Below are positions 17,122-26,265 of a DNA stretch of 64,000 bases, piece by piece; position 1 is the first letter of the stretch, and each line of letters starts with the position of its first letter. A model generated the notes under the pieces. It ran no database searches. It worked only from the letters and a program-made list of their open reading frames with translations, and was not told the origin of the DNA. A program made the position numbers and the translations under genes. The stretch is from CAIMUS01 sp963708455 (lineage in GTDB: Bacteria; Pseudomonadota; Gammaproteobacteria; Competibacterales; Competibacteraceae): NCBI GenBank assembly GCA_963708455.1, contig CAVPSQ010000004.1, positions 496,001 to 560,000 of the forward strand, in the 5' to 3' direction.

Positions 17122-17704
17122 ATGAACCACGATCAAAACTTCAAGAACCTGATTCTGGACTATCTGCGGCCGTCGCTGGGCGATCTGGGACGGTTGCCGG
17201 TGGACGATTATCTGGACAGCCGCAACGTGGTCAGCCGCATCCTGTTGCCGCTGATGAAGTATGCTCGCGGGCGGCGGGTCGAGGTGTGCCTGCGGGCGCT
17301 GGAAGGGTTGATAGCATTGGAACCAAACTGGGATAAGCGCTTGAAGTATGGTGAGTTTGTCACGCAGTATGCGAAACTGAAGGGGTCCGAAAAGGCCGAA
17401 CTGCAACATCGTCTAGCACAGAGGCAGATATCGGGAGGCAGCCATGGGTATGATCCAAGAGGCACGTGAGGAAGGTATCCGGCAGGGTGTTCAGCAGGGC
17501 CGGCAGGAGGCTTTGCGGGAAGGTTTACTCGAAGCCATCCAGTTGGGTCTGGAAATCAAATTTGGCGTGGCCGGCTTGGCATTGATGCCGGAAATCCAGC
17601 AGATTCAAGATCCTGATCTGATGAGAAAGATCAAGGAAGCGTTACGGACGGCCGCCAGCCCGGAGGAAATCCGCCTCCTCTGGGAAAAGTCAACGAGTCA
17701 TTGA
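17122..17704 (+). pseudogene. Rpn-family (recombination-promoting nuclease-like) gene, internally deleted and frameshifted
   Basis: Begins MNHDQNFKNLILDY, a typical start of Rpn-like PD-(D/E)XK proteins, then jumps straight to the late part (VDDYLDSRNVVSRILLP, RRVEVCLRALEGLIALEP), so about 130 residues including the nuclease core appear deleted. A frame change near 17420-17445 separates this from the C-terminal segment MGMIQEAREEGIRQGVQQGR...LLWEKSTSH, which ends at 17704. It is divergent from CHAT-B. Fragments of the same gene end lie at 24580-24713 and 33593-33668, and of its start at 26244. Confidence 0.75.
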
Positions 17705-17706
17705 GC

Positions 17707-17846
17707 CTGGGAGCGCCGGCGTCCTCGCCGGCTTGAGAGCATTGGCGCCAGTCAACAGCCGGCAGGATGCCGGCGCTCTCCCAGGGAAACCCCCTCCTGT
17801 GGTTAGCCTGCAAAGCGTCCCGGCTTAAGTGGATACCCCTATTATC
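17707..17846. repeat. Inverted repeat and partial MITE-like element
   Basis: Arms cctgggagcgccggc (17707) and gccggcgctctcccagg (about 17773-17789) can form a long hairpin just after the Rpn remnant. At about 17817-17846 lies one terminal end of the MITE-like family (tcccggcttaagtggatacccc) without its partner end. This looks like a rearranged partial copy of the elements at 39281, 42361 and 63235. Confidence 0.65.
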
Positions 17847-17902
17847 AACTATGCAAGCCTGACCCCATCATGCTTTTTCTCTACACACAGGTGAAGCCCA
17901 AT

Positions 17903-19756
17903 ATGCCGAAAATCAGAGTGATGTCCTGGAATTTGAGAACGATCGGCACCATGCAGCTCGAAAACTTCCAGCTAGCGTTGATTGCTGAAACAATTCGGAA
18001 CTCTAGAGCCGATATTGTTTGTATCCAAGAAGTGCAGGCTGGTCTTAATGTCGGTGGGGGAGTAGACGCTCCGATCGGCGATATTCCACAGGCGGTTGTC
18101 AACCAAATCACCGAGGAACTTCGTCGTACAGATGAAGCTTCAAATTGGCAATCTTCCGTCAGTGGCCTCAACTCCGGACGGTCTCACTCGTCGTCAGGTA
18201 AGTCGCGTATGCGCGACGGCTACGCATTCATTTGGAAGGCAAGTCCATCAAAATCTAAATCTATTCTCAGACACGAAGACCCGGTAGTCGAAATTAGCAT
18301 ACGTGACAATGTAACCATTCTTCGTCAAGAACAACCAGATCAATTTCCTGGTCGGCGGCCTGGCAGGCTTACGTTCTTTGTTACGGCAGGGGAGATATGC
18401 GTTCCCGTAAATATCATTTCTTGGCACGCTCCAACCTCGGTCAACACGTGGGACATGTCGGATATCTCTGCCGGCAATGCGATCAATAAATTGGCTTCAT
18501 TGCGGGAGATTGGCGGCGGTATGTATCGAGGTGGTAAGGGAGAAGATAACTTTGTACCGAGATACACAAAGCTGCCCGAGATCGACACTATACTTCTTGG
18601 TGATTTCAACTATCGCTTTCAAGATTTAAAAGGCGAACAAAAAGAAGCCCATTCTGTTTATAAAAATTTGTTAGACAACTATGAAGCCTGTGTCGGCGGG
18701 CCGGACCAAATTGTCAAAACTACCTATGCGGCTTCGTACAAGAACATGAAAGGGGTGGTGAGTGATTACGATAAAATTTTTCTCCTCAAAGACCACTCGG
18801 GCGAAAGCAATGACCCCTTTAAGGCGAGCCTTAAGTTCATTCCATCTACCCCTCAGTCTATCAACTTCCTTTCAACATTCTACGAAAAAATTGAACCCAT
18901 TGGTCAAGGGCAAAATCCTCCAGGAAATGTGTTTGTAGACGCTTATGGTGTCATATTCACATCTGGGGGAGAAGTGGACTTAGAAGGCCAACAAGCCGGA
19001 ACAGGCAGCGAGGATGCCATCTCCGAAGCCAATGAGAATCAACTTGAAGATGAAATCGAGCAATGTCCCGCTCTTTGGCATCAAGTGCGTAGTGAAGTTT
19101 ATAAGAAGCAATACGGATGTCGCGGCGTGAGCGATCATATGCCGGTCGTTGCCGACTTCGAAATTTGCTCCGGTGACAACATAGCAGCGAATGCCTGTTA
19201 CACATCGGGCAGGGATAATAACTGCCTGCTACATGCCATGCTAGGGAACTTAACGGATGGCGTATGTGCCGACCAGAATGCAGAGCAGAACCGGTCGGAC
19301 ATCATTGAGGCACTACGAAATTTGATGGCACCTAACCATGCTGGCTGGCAAACTCTGAGACAACCGCTTCTCGCAGCGATGATCTCATACTTTGATCCTG
19401 CATATCTCAATGTGAATGCGACTGTCGAAGAGCGTACGCTGCTTTGGAACATGCACAATAATGGTGGTGGGTATCCAGACGAAGCTCAAGATTCTTCCAA
19501 TTCTTCTTCTAACAAAAAACAAAAAGTGTCGCAGCCGACGTTCAGTAACATTTTAAACAGGTATATCCTTGGTATAAGTGGAACAACTAATCGGATGCTT
19601 TTATTTGAAGAGATTGCATTGATTGCAACCATATTTGGACGAAGGGTGGTTGTCCACGGAGTTGGAGCGGAACCTGAGATCCTCAACCCAACTGGCACCC
19701 AAGAAGTTCACATCTACCATAAAGACATACACTTCTACCGCTGGGTCAACGGATAA
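17903..19756 (+). CDS. DNase I-fold (EEP) phosphohydrolase fused to an OTU-like cysteine protease domain
   Basis: A 617-residue two-domain protein. Residues 1-420 have the endonuclease/exonuclease/phosphatase layout: MSWNLR (N10), CIQEVQ (E43), SWHAPTS (H175), LLGDFNYRF (D234, N236) and GVSDHMPVVADF (D411, H412). Residues about 430-617 look like an OTU deubiquitinase-type protease: GRDNNCLLHAM gives a candidate D438/C441 site, and the very C-terminal DIHFYRW a catalytic-type histidine (H610) followed by an aromatic. The ATG at 17903 has AGGTGA eight bases upstream. GC is well below that of the flanking genes, a sign of transfer. It is followed after 15 bases by the giant gene. The OTU call rests on short motifs only. 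Confidence 0.75.
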   Translation: MPKIRVMSWNLRTIGTMQLENFQLALIAETIRNSRADIVCIQEVQAGLNVGGGVDAPIGDIPQAVVNQITEELRRTDEASNWQSSVSGLNSGRSHSSSGKSRMRDGYAFIWKASPSKSKSILRHEDPVVEISIRDNVTILRQEQPDQFPGRRPGRLTFFVTAGEICVPVNIISWHAPTSVNTWDMSDISAGNAINKLASLREIGGGMYRGGKGEDNFVPRYTKLPEIDTILLGDFNYRFQDLKGEQKEAHSVYKNLLDNYEACVGGPDQIVKTTYAASYKNMKGVVSDYDKIFLLKDHSGESNDPFKASLKFIPSTPQSINFLSTFYEKIEPIGQGQNPPGNVFVDAYGVIFTSGGEVDLEGQQAGTGSEDAISEANENQLEDEIEQCPALWHQVRSEVYKKQYGCRGVSDHMPVVADFEICSGDNIAANACYTSGRDNNCLLHAMLGNLTDGVCADQNAEQNRSDIIEALRNLMAPNHAGWQTLRQPLLAAMISYFDPAYLNVNATVEERTLLWNMHNNGGGYPDEAQDSSNSSSNKKQKVSQPTFSNILNRYILGISGTTNRMLLFEEIALIATIFGRRVVVHGVGAEPEILNPTGTQEVHIYHKDIHFYRWVNG

Positions 19757-19771
19757 TAGGAGAGCAATGCA

Positions 19772-22700
19772 ATGAATACCCAAGTCCTTTTAAATACGCT
19801 TACCGCCGCTCGCGACCCAGTTGGGGTTCTCTCCTTCGATGGTGGTCTCTTGGGTTCAGCTGATCTCAACGTATTGTTGCGCCTCTACTTCCACAACGGC
19901 GCGATAGCGGTTTCGGACAGCATCATCGCGTCTAGTGCCGACGGAAAAAGCGTTTTGGTCCGCGGAACGGTAGCCTACGAGGGTCTGGCGAACTGCCATA
20001 TTGACATCATCCTAACCCCAAACGGCGACGATGTGTTGATGGTGGTGAGCTTGGCGCCCATCATCGCGTGGACGTTACACGATGCCCTCCCGAATGTGGC
20101 GGACCCTGCGCTTTCGGATATGCTGTTCGTCAAAGGTGGTGTCGTTATTTGTTCCGCAACCTATCAGGAACCCGATTATAAGCTGGTGTTGCAGCGCGGA
20201 ATGAATCTTGTGGCAAGCCTCGATGTTAACCGGAGCTTCGCCTGTCTTGCGCCCATCCTCGATGGCTCAACCGTGGTGGCCATGAGCGGCTTTGTCAACG
20301 ATCCGACGCTGCCACGCATGGTGTTGCAAACCGCGCCGTTCAGCGCTTCCCTTGGTGGGATGCCGCTTACCGACGTATCGTTGGTTTGCGCGATCGGCAC
20401 TTTGCCTGTAGCTGTTACCCCGCCGATCAGCTACGCCACTACAGAACTGCGGGCTTCGCTGAAGATCAGCGATACCGCCACGGCAAACGTGACGGCATCA
20501 CTGCCAATGACCTCCTCCTCCTTGTTTTTTCTTCGAGCGGTTTTCAACGGCGTCAATCTAGCTGATTTCGGTCCGTTGGCCCCGTTCATCGGCACCGTTG
20601 ATCCAAGACTGAGCTTGCCCGCGGAAGTTCAATCAGCGCTTCAAAAGGCTTCCAGTTCCTTGTTATTGAAAGATGTGGGACTTTCTTACGATCTGGGCGC
20701 CCGGAAATTCACGTCCGCCGATATTGCGGTTGGGACCGATCTCAAGGGTTTCGCGCTGTTCGATGTGTTTTCTTGGCTGAAGATAGATGAAATCGATGTG
20801 GGCTTCAGTGTCTTTAACCGGACCCCAAAACCACTGGTGTATTTCTCTGCGTCAGCGCAAATCGCCGTGGGTCCGACCGGTAGGGTCTTGGTCGGCTTTC
20901 AGAACGGCGACGGCGGCGGTTTTGTCGTAAGGCTGCAAAAATCAAGTGATACGGTCATAAATCTTGCCGAGGTGGCCAAGATCTTTTTGCCCGATCTGCC
21001 GATGCCGCAGCTCGACGTCGCGGACTTTTCAATTACTCTGGAGCCGCGGAGTCAATATTATAGCTTTTCAGCCTATATTAGTCAGTCGTGGGTGGTGATC
21101 GCCGATCCTGGTGTCGTGCTAGACCTGGTTGAGGTTTACGCTACTTACATTGGCGCGGCGACGCCGAAGCTTTCAGGCTTTCTAATGGCTACACTTAGCC
21201 TCGAACGCGACCAGAGTCATGGTGGACAGACAACCACTGCGCCTGCGGCCAGCCAGGCGCCCGTGGCGCCGACGAAGGGGATTGACTTTCGCTTGTCGGC
21301 CGTTCGTCTTCCTGGGGTTGACGGCTGGGACTTTTGCGGCAAGGCCGGTGATGACCAGATGATTTCTTTCGACGAGCTGATACTGGCGCTTGCCAAAAAG
21401 TTCGGAGTCAACAGCGCACGACCGGCGATACTATCCGGCCTCGCTATCAACGACCTTATGCTGCAATTTGATACTGTCCAGCAGGAATTCCAGTTCTCCT
21501 GCGGTTTGCAGATCGTCATCGGCTCTCGGGCGATTGACGCCATTATCAACGTCGATGTCAGGAGACATAGCAGTGCTTTTGATATAAATTTCAATGGCAC
21601 GCTCCAGCTCGGCGGAGCCTATTTCGAGCTAACGTTCAATATCGGTTCGGTCACGGATGTGGCCGGCACCTGGCGCAGCACGGACGGACGCACGCTGGGC
21701 TTCGCCGACATCGCCAAGGCGCTCGGCATCGACGCGCCGGTGGACGTGCCGGCCGGCCTGGATTTCAGCCTGAAAGCCGCGTCTTTCTCCTACAACGCCA
21801 CGCAGCAAGCCTTTGTTCTGTCGGCTGAATCGGCGCAGTTCGGCGACGCGTTCTTCGTCACGGCCCGTGGCCTGGATGGCAAGCTGGGATTTGTCTTCGG
21901 CGTCGACACGCCGCATGCCGGCCACTTGTCCAGCCTGCCCGGAATCGGCGGCGATCTGAAGGCCGCGGATTTCCTGACTTTCCAGCAGGTGTCGTTCCTG
22001 ATGTCGTCCGGCACATTCCAGAGTTTCGCCATCCCCGCGCTGCCGGTGCTGCCCGGGAGCCAGCCCGGCTCGCCGGGCACCGGCGTCGCCATGGCGGGCC
22101 GACCCATCGCGCCGCTTGCCCGTGGCGCCAGCCTGCAACTGACGCCCGGCCTATCGCTGGCCGCGGGAATGACCTTCGCCACCGCGTCCTCCGATCGCCG
22201 CATGGCCAACCTGGCCTCCATCGTGGGCCAGCCGAGCCTGCTGCTTCAGGTTACCCTCGGCAAGGACCTGCTCAAGTTCTTCTGCGCGCTGACCGGCACG
22301 ATCTGGATTCCGGCCGGCGGCGGGAACCAGCTTGCGCTGAGCAATCCGGGGGTGGAAATCGACATCACGGTCGTTCCGCCGGTCATGGCGGTGCAACTGG
22401 CCGGCGGCGTCAGCTTCAACGCGCTGGGCATGCCGATCGCGGCGGCCGCACGGATGATGATCAGCGAGACCGAGGCGCAGGTGGCCTGCACGCTCGCCGT
22501 CGGGCAGCCGGGGGCGGCCAGCCAGATGACCGTACCCGGCCTCGGCGCTCTGCCGGTGGGAAACCTGGGCGTGGAAATGGGCACGTACTTCGAACCGCCG
22601 GGCGTGGATCTCGGCGTGCAGGGGAAGCTTCAGATCGGCCAGGGGGCGGCGGAGCATACCTGCGCGTTCGCGGTGGTGATGGAGATGGTGGAGGAGGTAC

Positions 22701-24058
22701 CCAATCCGCTCTACCTGTCGTTCTACCTCGACAAGCTGACGCTCGCCGATGTTCTGGCGATGTATATGCCTTATATGACTCTGTACGAGGCAGAGGCAGC
22801 CACTGCAGCCGCCGCAGTCACGAAGGTGTTGGCACCGGATATCTACAACATGGCGGTAAGCGCGCTACAGCTCGTGGAAGCCACCGACCTGTCCTTCCAT
22901 TGGTGCGACAGCGTGGTGATCCTGCCGGACGGCACCGTGGCGCAGCCCGGCTTCGGCTTCAGCGCGGGGATCCAGATTCTCGACTTGGCCGGCTACGCCG
23001 AATTGGAAATCGGCGCGGCGCAGGGCCTGCACGGCAAGGCCGAGATGACCCGTATCAACCTGCGTGACATTCTGGTGATAGAGGGAGACGGCCAGGGAAT
23101 CAAACGCACCCCCCCCGCTCCCGGTGCCGCGCCGCCCAACAACGCCATATTGCGCGGTGTGCCACGGATGCCGAGCGATTGGGTGGTGCAACCGGGCGGC
23201 CCGATCTTGCAGTTCAACGCGGCCGGCGCGCCGTTCTTGCATGCCAATTTCATGGTGACGCTGTTCGACGCCGTGCGCACGGCGGTCGATGTGACGGTCA
23301 GCCCCACCGGCTTTTCGTTCTTGCTGAGCTTCCAGGCTGCCGGTGTGGCGAAGTTCGATGTGGCCTGCGTACTGGCGGGGCCGACGCATTTCAGCGCCGG
23401 TGGCGACCTGGTAATCCGGACCAACGGCGTGATCGGGCCGATCAAAATCAAGGGCGTGAATGTTGGCTCGCTGACTCTGGCGGCCGTGGATGTGGCTACT
23501 GCGCTGAGCATCAGTCTCGACCCCTCGACGTTCAGCATGAGCCTGTCGGGACATTTCCAGTTCGAGGGCGCGTCGCTGACGGTGCCGACGGTTGCGTTGA
23601 GCGTCGCGCCGAAATCGGTCGCCGAACTGCCGGGGCTGATGCTGAAGATCATACAGGATGATGCGGACCGGATTTTTCTGCCGCTGCTGGGCGACGCCGA
23701 GAAATGGGCCGACATGGTCGGGCGCGGCGTGGTCACTGGTGTCACCGACATGGCCGGCACGCTGCAGAAAGCCTATGGCGCCTCGGCGCAGCAAGCGGCG
23801 CAGTTGATGCACAGCGCCAAGCAAAGCGCGGAGACGGTGGCGGCCGGACTGAAAACCACCTACGGCCAGTCCGCTGAGCAGGCGGCGGCACTTCTGCGCG
23901 GCGCGGGCTTCGCCACCAACGAGGTCGGCTCCGCGTTGCGGGCCTTCTGGAACGTCAATGCGCACGACGCCGCCCAGGCGCTGAAGAGCGCCGGCTTCGC
24001 AGTGGACCAAGTGGGCGACTTCGCCAAAAAGTTCGACCCAAGACATTGGAAGATTTAG
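19772..24058 (+). CDS. Giant repetitive protein of unknown function (1,428 aa)
   Basis: I do not firmly recognise this protein. Residues 1 to about 1320 read as repeated beta-rich units with recurring patterns such as LDFSLKAASFSYN, ...FVLSAESAQFG and SFALPxLPxLPG-like strands; the general look is that of DUF6603-type giant proteins. The last 100 residues are helical repeats around AQQAAQLMHSAKQSAETVAAGLK and ALKSAGFAVDQVGDFAKKF. There is no signal peptide or membrane segment. GGAG lies just before the start. It is 15 bases after the EEP-OTU gene, so the two form an operon. The first about 626 codons have low GC and AT-ending codons, then GC rises sharply near base 21,640, so the gene is a mosaic. 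Confidence 0.7.
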   Translation: MNTQVLLNTLTAARDPVGVLSFDGGLLGSADLNVLLRLYFHNGAIAVSDSIIASSADGKSVLVRGTVAYEGLANCHIDIILTPNGDDVLMVVSLAPIIAWTLHDALPNVADPALSDMLFVKGGVVICSATYQEPDYKLVLQRGMNLVASLDVNRSFACLAPILDGSTVVAMSGFVNDPTLPRMVLQTAPFSASLGGMPLTDVSLVCAIGTLPVAVTPPISYATTELRASLKISDTATANVTASLPMTSSSLFFLRAVFNGVNLADFGPLAPFIGTVDPRLSLPAEVQSALQKASSSLLLKDVGLSYDLGARKFTSADIAVGTDLKGFALFDVFSWLKIDEIDVGFSVFNRTPKPLVYFSASAQIAVGPTGRVLVGFQNGDGGGFVVRLQKSSDTVINLAEVAKIFLPDLPMPQLDVADFSITLEPRSQYYSFSAYISQSWVVIADPGVVLDLVEVYATYIGAATPKLSGFLMATLSLERDQSHGGQTTTAPAASQAPVAPTKGIDFRLSAVRLPGVDGWDFCGKAGDDQMISFDELILALAKKFGVNSARPAILSGLAINDLMLQFDTVQQEFQFSCGLQIVIGSRAIDAIINVDVRRHSSAFDINFNGTLQLGGAYFELTFNIGSVTDVAGTWRSTDGRTLGFADIAKALGIDAPVDVPAGLDFSLKAASFSYNATQQAFVLSAESAQFGDAFFVTARGLDGKLGFVFGVDTPHAGHLSSLPGIGGDLKAADFLTFQQVSFLMSSGTFQSFAIPALPVLPGSQPGSPGTGVAMAGRPIAPLARGASLQLTPGLSLAAGMTFATASSDRRMANLASIVGQPSLLLQVTLGKDLLKFFCALTGTIWIPAGGGNQLALSNPGVEIDITVVPPVMAVQLAGGVSFNALGMPIAAAARMMISETEAQVACTLAVGQPGAASQMTVPGLGALPVGNLGVEMGTYFEPPGVDLGVQGKLQIGQGAAEHTCAFAVVMEMVEEVPNPLYLSFYLDKLTLADVLAMYMPYMTLYEAEAATAAAAVTKVLAPDIYNMAVSALQLVEATDLSFHWCDSVVILPDGTVAQPGFGFSAGIQILDLAGYAELEIGAAQGLHGKAEMTRINLRDILVIEGDGQGIKRTPPAPGAAPPNNAILRGVPRMPSDWVVQPGGPILQFNAAGAPFLHANFMVTLFDAVRTAVDVTVSPTGFSFLLSFQAAGVAKFDVACVLAGPTHFSAGGDLVIRTNGVIGPIKIKGVNVGSLTLAAVDVATALSISLDPSTFSMSLSGHFQFEGASLTVPTVALSVAPKSVAELPGLMLKIIQDDADRIFLPLLGDAEKWADMVGRGVVTGVTDMAGTLQKAYGASAQQAAQLMHSAKQSAETVAAGLKTTYGQSAEQAAALLRGAGFATNEVGSALRAFWNVNAHDAAQALKSAGFAVDQVGDFAKKFDPRHWKI

Positions 24059-24579
24059 GCGTCAGCCTGGCGCGAACTCGACGACCAATAAGTTAGCCGC
24101 CCGGCGGCGCAGCCCGGAGCGGGGTGGCTCAGCACCGCATGCGGCAGAACGCCGGCCAGGACACAGGCCCAGCCTTGCAACAGGGCAACCGGCATGCCGC
24201 CGCGCAGAGCGACCGTCCGGCGCGTATCCTCTCTGGGCGCCATGCCGCCAGCAGCGAAGCAGTCGGCGGCGAACACGGCAAACTCGCCGTCGGCCGCTTT
24301 GGACGGGAAGTTGAGAAACGCCGCCGCTGTCCGACACGGCGACCCCCCACGAAGCCGTTCGCCCACCAGCTTCTATCCGGATGCAGGCGCATCAGGCAAT
24401 AGTCCGGTCGGCCCGCCGGAGATCGAGCTGATCGGGGTGCTGGAGAATGTCTGCTGGGACTCGCGACAGGGCAAGGGCTGGCCACATCCATCCTGCCGGA
24501 ACAGGCGCTACCCGGCGGCGCTTGCACGCAGCCAGGTGAGGGGCGCGCGGTCGCCTTTTTGGCCGGCAGCAAAGGCGCC
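24059..24579. other. Gene-free stretch, nothing recognised
   Basis: About 520 bases of high GC between the giant gene and the Rpn 3' remnant. Several frames stay open by chance at this composition, but none gives a protein with a recognisable motif or a good ribosome binding site. It is probably debris of the collapsed island copy. Confidence 0.5.
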
Positions 24580-24713
24580 CCGGCTTGGCATTGATGCCGG
24601 CAATCCAGCAGATTCAAGAGCCTGATCTGATGAGAAAGATCAAGGAAGCGTTGCGGACAGCCAACAACCCGGAGGAAATCCGCCTCCTCTGGGAAAAGTC
24701 AACGAGTCATTGA
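24580..24713 (+). pseudogene. Rpn-like gene 3' remnant
   Basis: Matches 17571-17704 almost base for base: LALMPAIQQIQEPDLMRKIKEALRT... ending LLWEKSTSH and stop. The following bases (gagcctgggagcgccggcgt) are also shared. No start or nuclease core remains. It marks one end of the collapsed third copy of the locus. Confidence 0.8.
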
Positions 24714-24829
24714 GCCTGGGAGCGCCGGCGTCTCCGCCGGAGGCCGGCGTTCCCAGGAAGCCGCTAACCCCGCCGCCACCATCCACCCAGCCAAGCCCCC
24801 AACCGCGCCCACCCGGAACGCGGCTTGGC

Positions 24830-25005
24830 TTACGTCTGCACCTGCCGCGCCAACGCCAGCACCTGCTGCAACGCCGCATCGCCGGCGGCGGCCTGATCCT
24901 TGGGCAGCCGCTCGAACAGGTCGCGGAAGCGCACCCCTTCCACCTGTTCCACGATCGCGCACAGGGCGGCGAAGTCGGCTGGCAGCGGCGGGCTGGCGGT
25001 GAAAT
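24830..25005 (-). pseudogene. CHAT-STAND-TPR gene 3' remnant
   Basis: Encodes the last 57 residues of a CHAT-TPR protein (PLPADFAALCAIVEQVEG...LARQVQT, stop at 24830), similar to both full copies but identical to neither. Upstream of 25005 the homology stops abruptly. It lies downstream of a Uma2 gene, as does CHAT-A. Confidence 0.85.
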
Positions 25006-25075
25006 TGTTTGAATGACTGGCGATCGTCAGTTACACAATAGTCCGCGCAACTGTCCCAGCACCTTACGTTACGCA

Positions 25076-25897
25076 CTAAATCTTTTCAGGATCGAAGCCC
25101 TGTGCCCGGAGATAGGCGGCCAGTCGTTCCGCCCGCCGGTGTTCCTCCTCCGCCCGCCGGTGTTCCTCCTCCGCCCGCTGGTGTTCCTCCTGCACCCGCT
25201 GACGTTCCTGTTCTGTCCGTTGACGTTCCTGTTCCAGGCGTTCTGCCCCCCAGAGCAACAGCTTGCCGTCGGTGTCCCACCAACGTAGCCAGCGCCCGGT
25301 ACGATCCGCTTTGGTGCCTTGCCAAATGCCCAACAACAACTTCAGGGGCGCAATCCAGTAGCGGCCATCCTTATCCGCCTGTTGTAATTGGTAGCTGTCC
25401 CCCTCCAACCGGCGCACCTCCAGCGTGCCTGCCTCCGGTCCGAAGATGACATAGTAGGGCGCCTGCAAAATGCGCTCGTAATACCAGAACTTGCCATAAG
25501 GAAAGAAAGGACGGGAGGAATACTCGCCGCCATCGGTTTCCGACAGAAACTCGATCACCAGGGCAGGTACTTCTCCTTCAATATGCGGCGCATAGCTCCG
25601 GCGCGCCCGTGGCGGATCCAGGGGAAGCACATGCGGGACGTAAAACCAGTCTGGCGCCTTGACCACGGTCTTGCCATTCACCGCGGTGCAAATGCCCACA
25701 TTGGCGGCAACCAGGTGCTCTGGTGTATCCAGCAAGCCGGCCAGTTCCAGGCTTTCCCGCAAGGCGGTGGCTAACAGGGAATGATCGGTATTGTCCACGG
25801 GTTCATCCGGTAAGCGATAATCATCGGGCAGTTGCTCCCAACTGACCTGATAGACCAGTTGGGGAACGCCAGAAGGAACTTGAATAACAGCGGCCAT
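25076..25897 (-). CDS. Uma2-family putative endonuclease with coiled-coil tail, copy B
   Basis: A 273-residue paralogue of the protein at 4170-5012, nearly identical through the nuclease part (APDWFYVP, PALVIEFLSE, KFWYYE). Its coiled-coil tail has one heptad fewer (RQRVQEE, HQRAEEE, HRRAEEE type units). It is the only intact gene of the collapsed third locus copy. Downstream is the CHAT 3' remnant and upstream the hsdR 3' remnant, the same gene order as hsdR, Uma2, CHAT-A. The active-site residues are intact, so it may still be functional. Confidence 0.85.
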   Translation of the reverse strand: MAAVIQVPSGVPQLVYQVSWEQLPDDYRLPDEPVDNTDHSLLATALRESLELAGLLDTPEHLVAANVGICTAVNGKTVVKAPDWFYVPHVLPLDPPRARRSYAPHIEGEVPALVIEFLSETDGGEYSSRPFFPYGKFWYYERILQAPYYVIFGPEAGTLEVRRLEGDSYQLQQADKDGRYWIAPLKLLLGIWQGTKADRTGRWLRWWDTDGKLLLWGAERLEQERQRTEQERQRVQEEHQRAEEEHRRAEEEHRRAERLAAYLRAQGFDPEKI

Positions 25898-26081
25898 GAT
25901 TTAAACCTCAATGTTGCTGCCTCCGAATGGATGTCAACCATATTACACCTTCCGACCATGATCATCATTGCGACCGGGAGGAACCTGAATTACGCTTCGC
26001 AAGCTCCGCTCCCTCCAGGCTGCTGGCTTACGAAACCGACCGCGATCAGGTTGGTGGCGTCTCGAGTTGCGCTCTATGCGG

Positions 26082-26138
26082 CTACAGGAAGCTGTTGGTG
26101 TTTCCTTCCTGCCGATTCTGGAATTCGTGGTAGACGCA
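26082..26138 (-). pseudogene. hsdR 3' remnant
   Basis: Reads VYHEFQNRQEGNTNSFL then stop, against VYQEFQNRQQGNTNSFL at the end of the complete hsdR (5355). About 50 bases after the stop are also shared with the region beyond hsdR. Joined directly to a CHAT gene start at about 26140. Confidence 0.85.
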
Positions 26139-26142
26139 GTCG

Positions 26143-26190
26143 AGCGCTATCGCGGATGTCGCTGGCTTGCAGCAATAAGATGGTGGGCAT
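26143..26190 (-). pseudogene. CHAT gene 5' remnant
   Basis: ATG at 26190 followed by PTILLLQASDIRDSA, the first 16 codons of a CHAT protein, then a break into the hsdR end. The bases upstream (26191-26243) match the CHAT-B/Rpn divergent promoter region (17069-17121). Confidence 0.85.
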
Positions 26191-26243
26191 GGAGAAGGTC
26201 CTTGCGGGTGCTCTTGATCGTTGCACGAGTATGATCTTACCCC

Positions 26244-26265
26244 ATGAACCACGATCAAAATTTCA
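26244..26265 (+). pseudogene. Rpn-like gene start remnant
   Basis: Seven codons, MNHDQNF, identical to the start of the Rpn-like gene at 17122, cut off where a DUF3604 gene (opposite strand) begins. This is the right-hand breakpoint of the island. Confidence 0.7.

Noticed and set aside
22865..24046. Minus-strand open frame opposite the end of the giant gene
   Set aside because: Composition typical of antisense to GC-rich repeats (Arg, His, Gln rich); no homology seen.
24194..24625. Small plus-strand open frame between the giant gene and the Rpn remnant
   Set aside because: Runs out of the unrecognised stretch into the Rpn remnant in the wrong frame; no motif or ribosome binding site.
1..26265. 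Prophage or plasmid origin for the island
   Set aside because: No phage structural, integrase, replication or partition genes are visible, and no tRNA or direct repeats flank the region.
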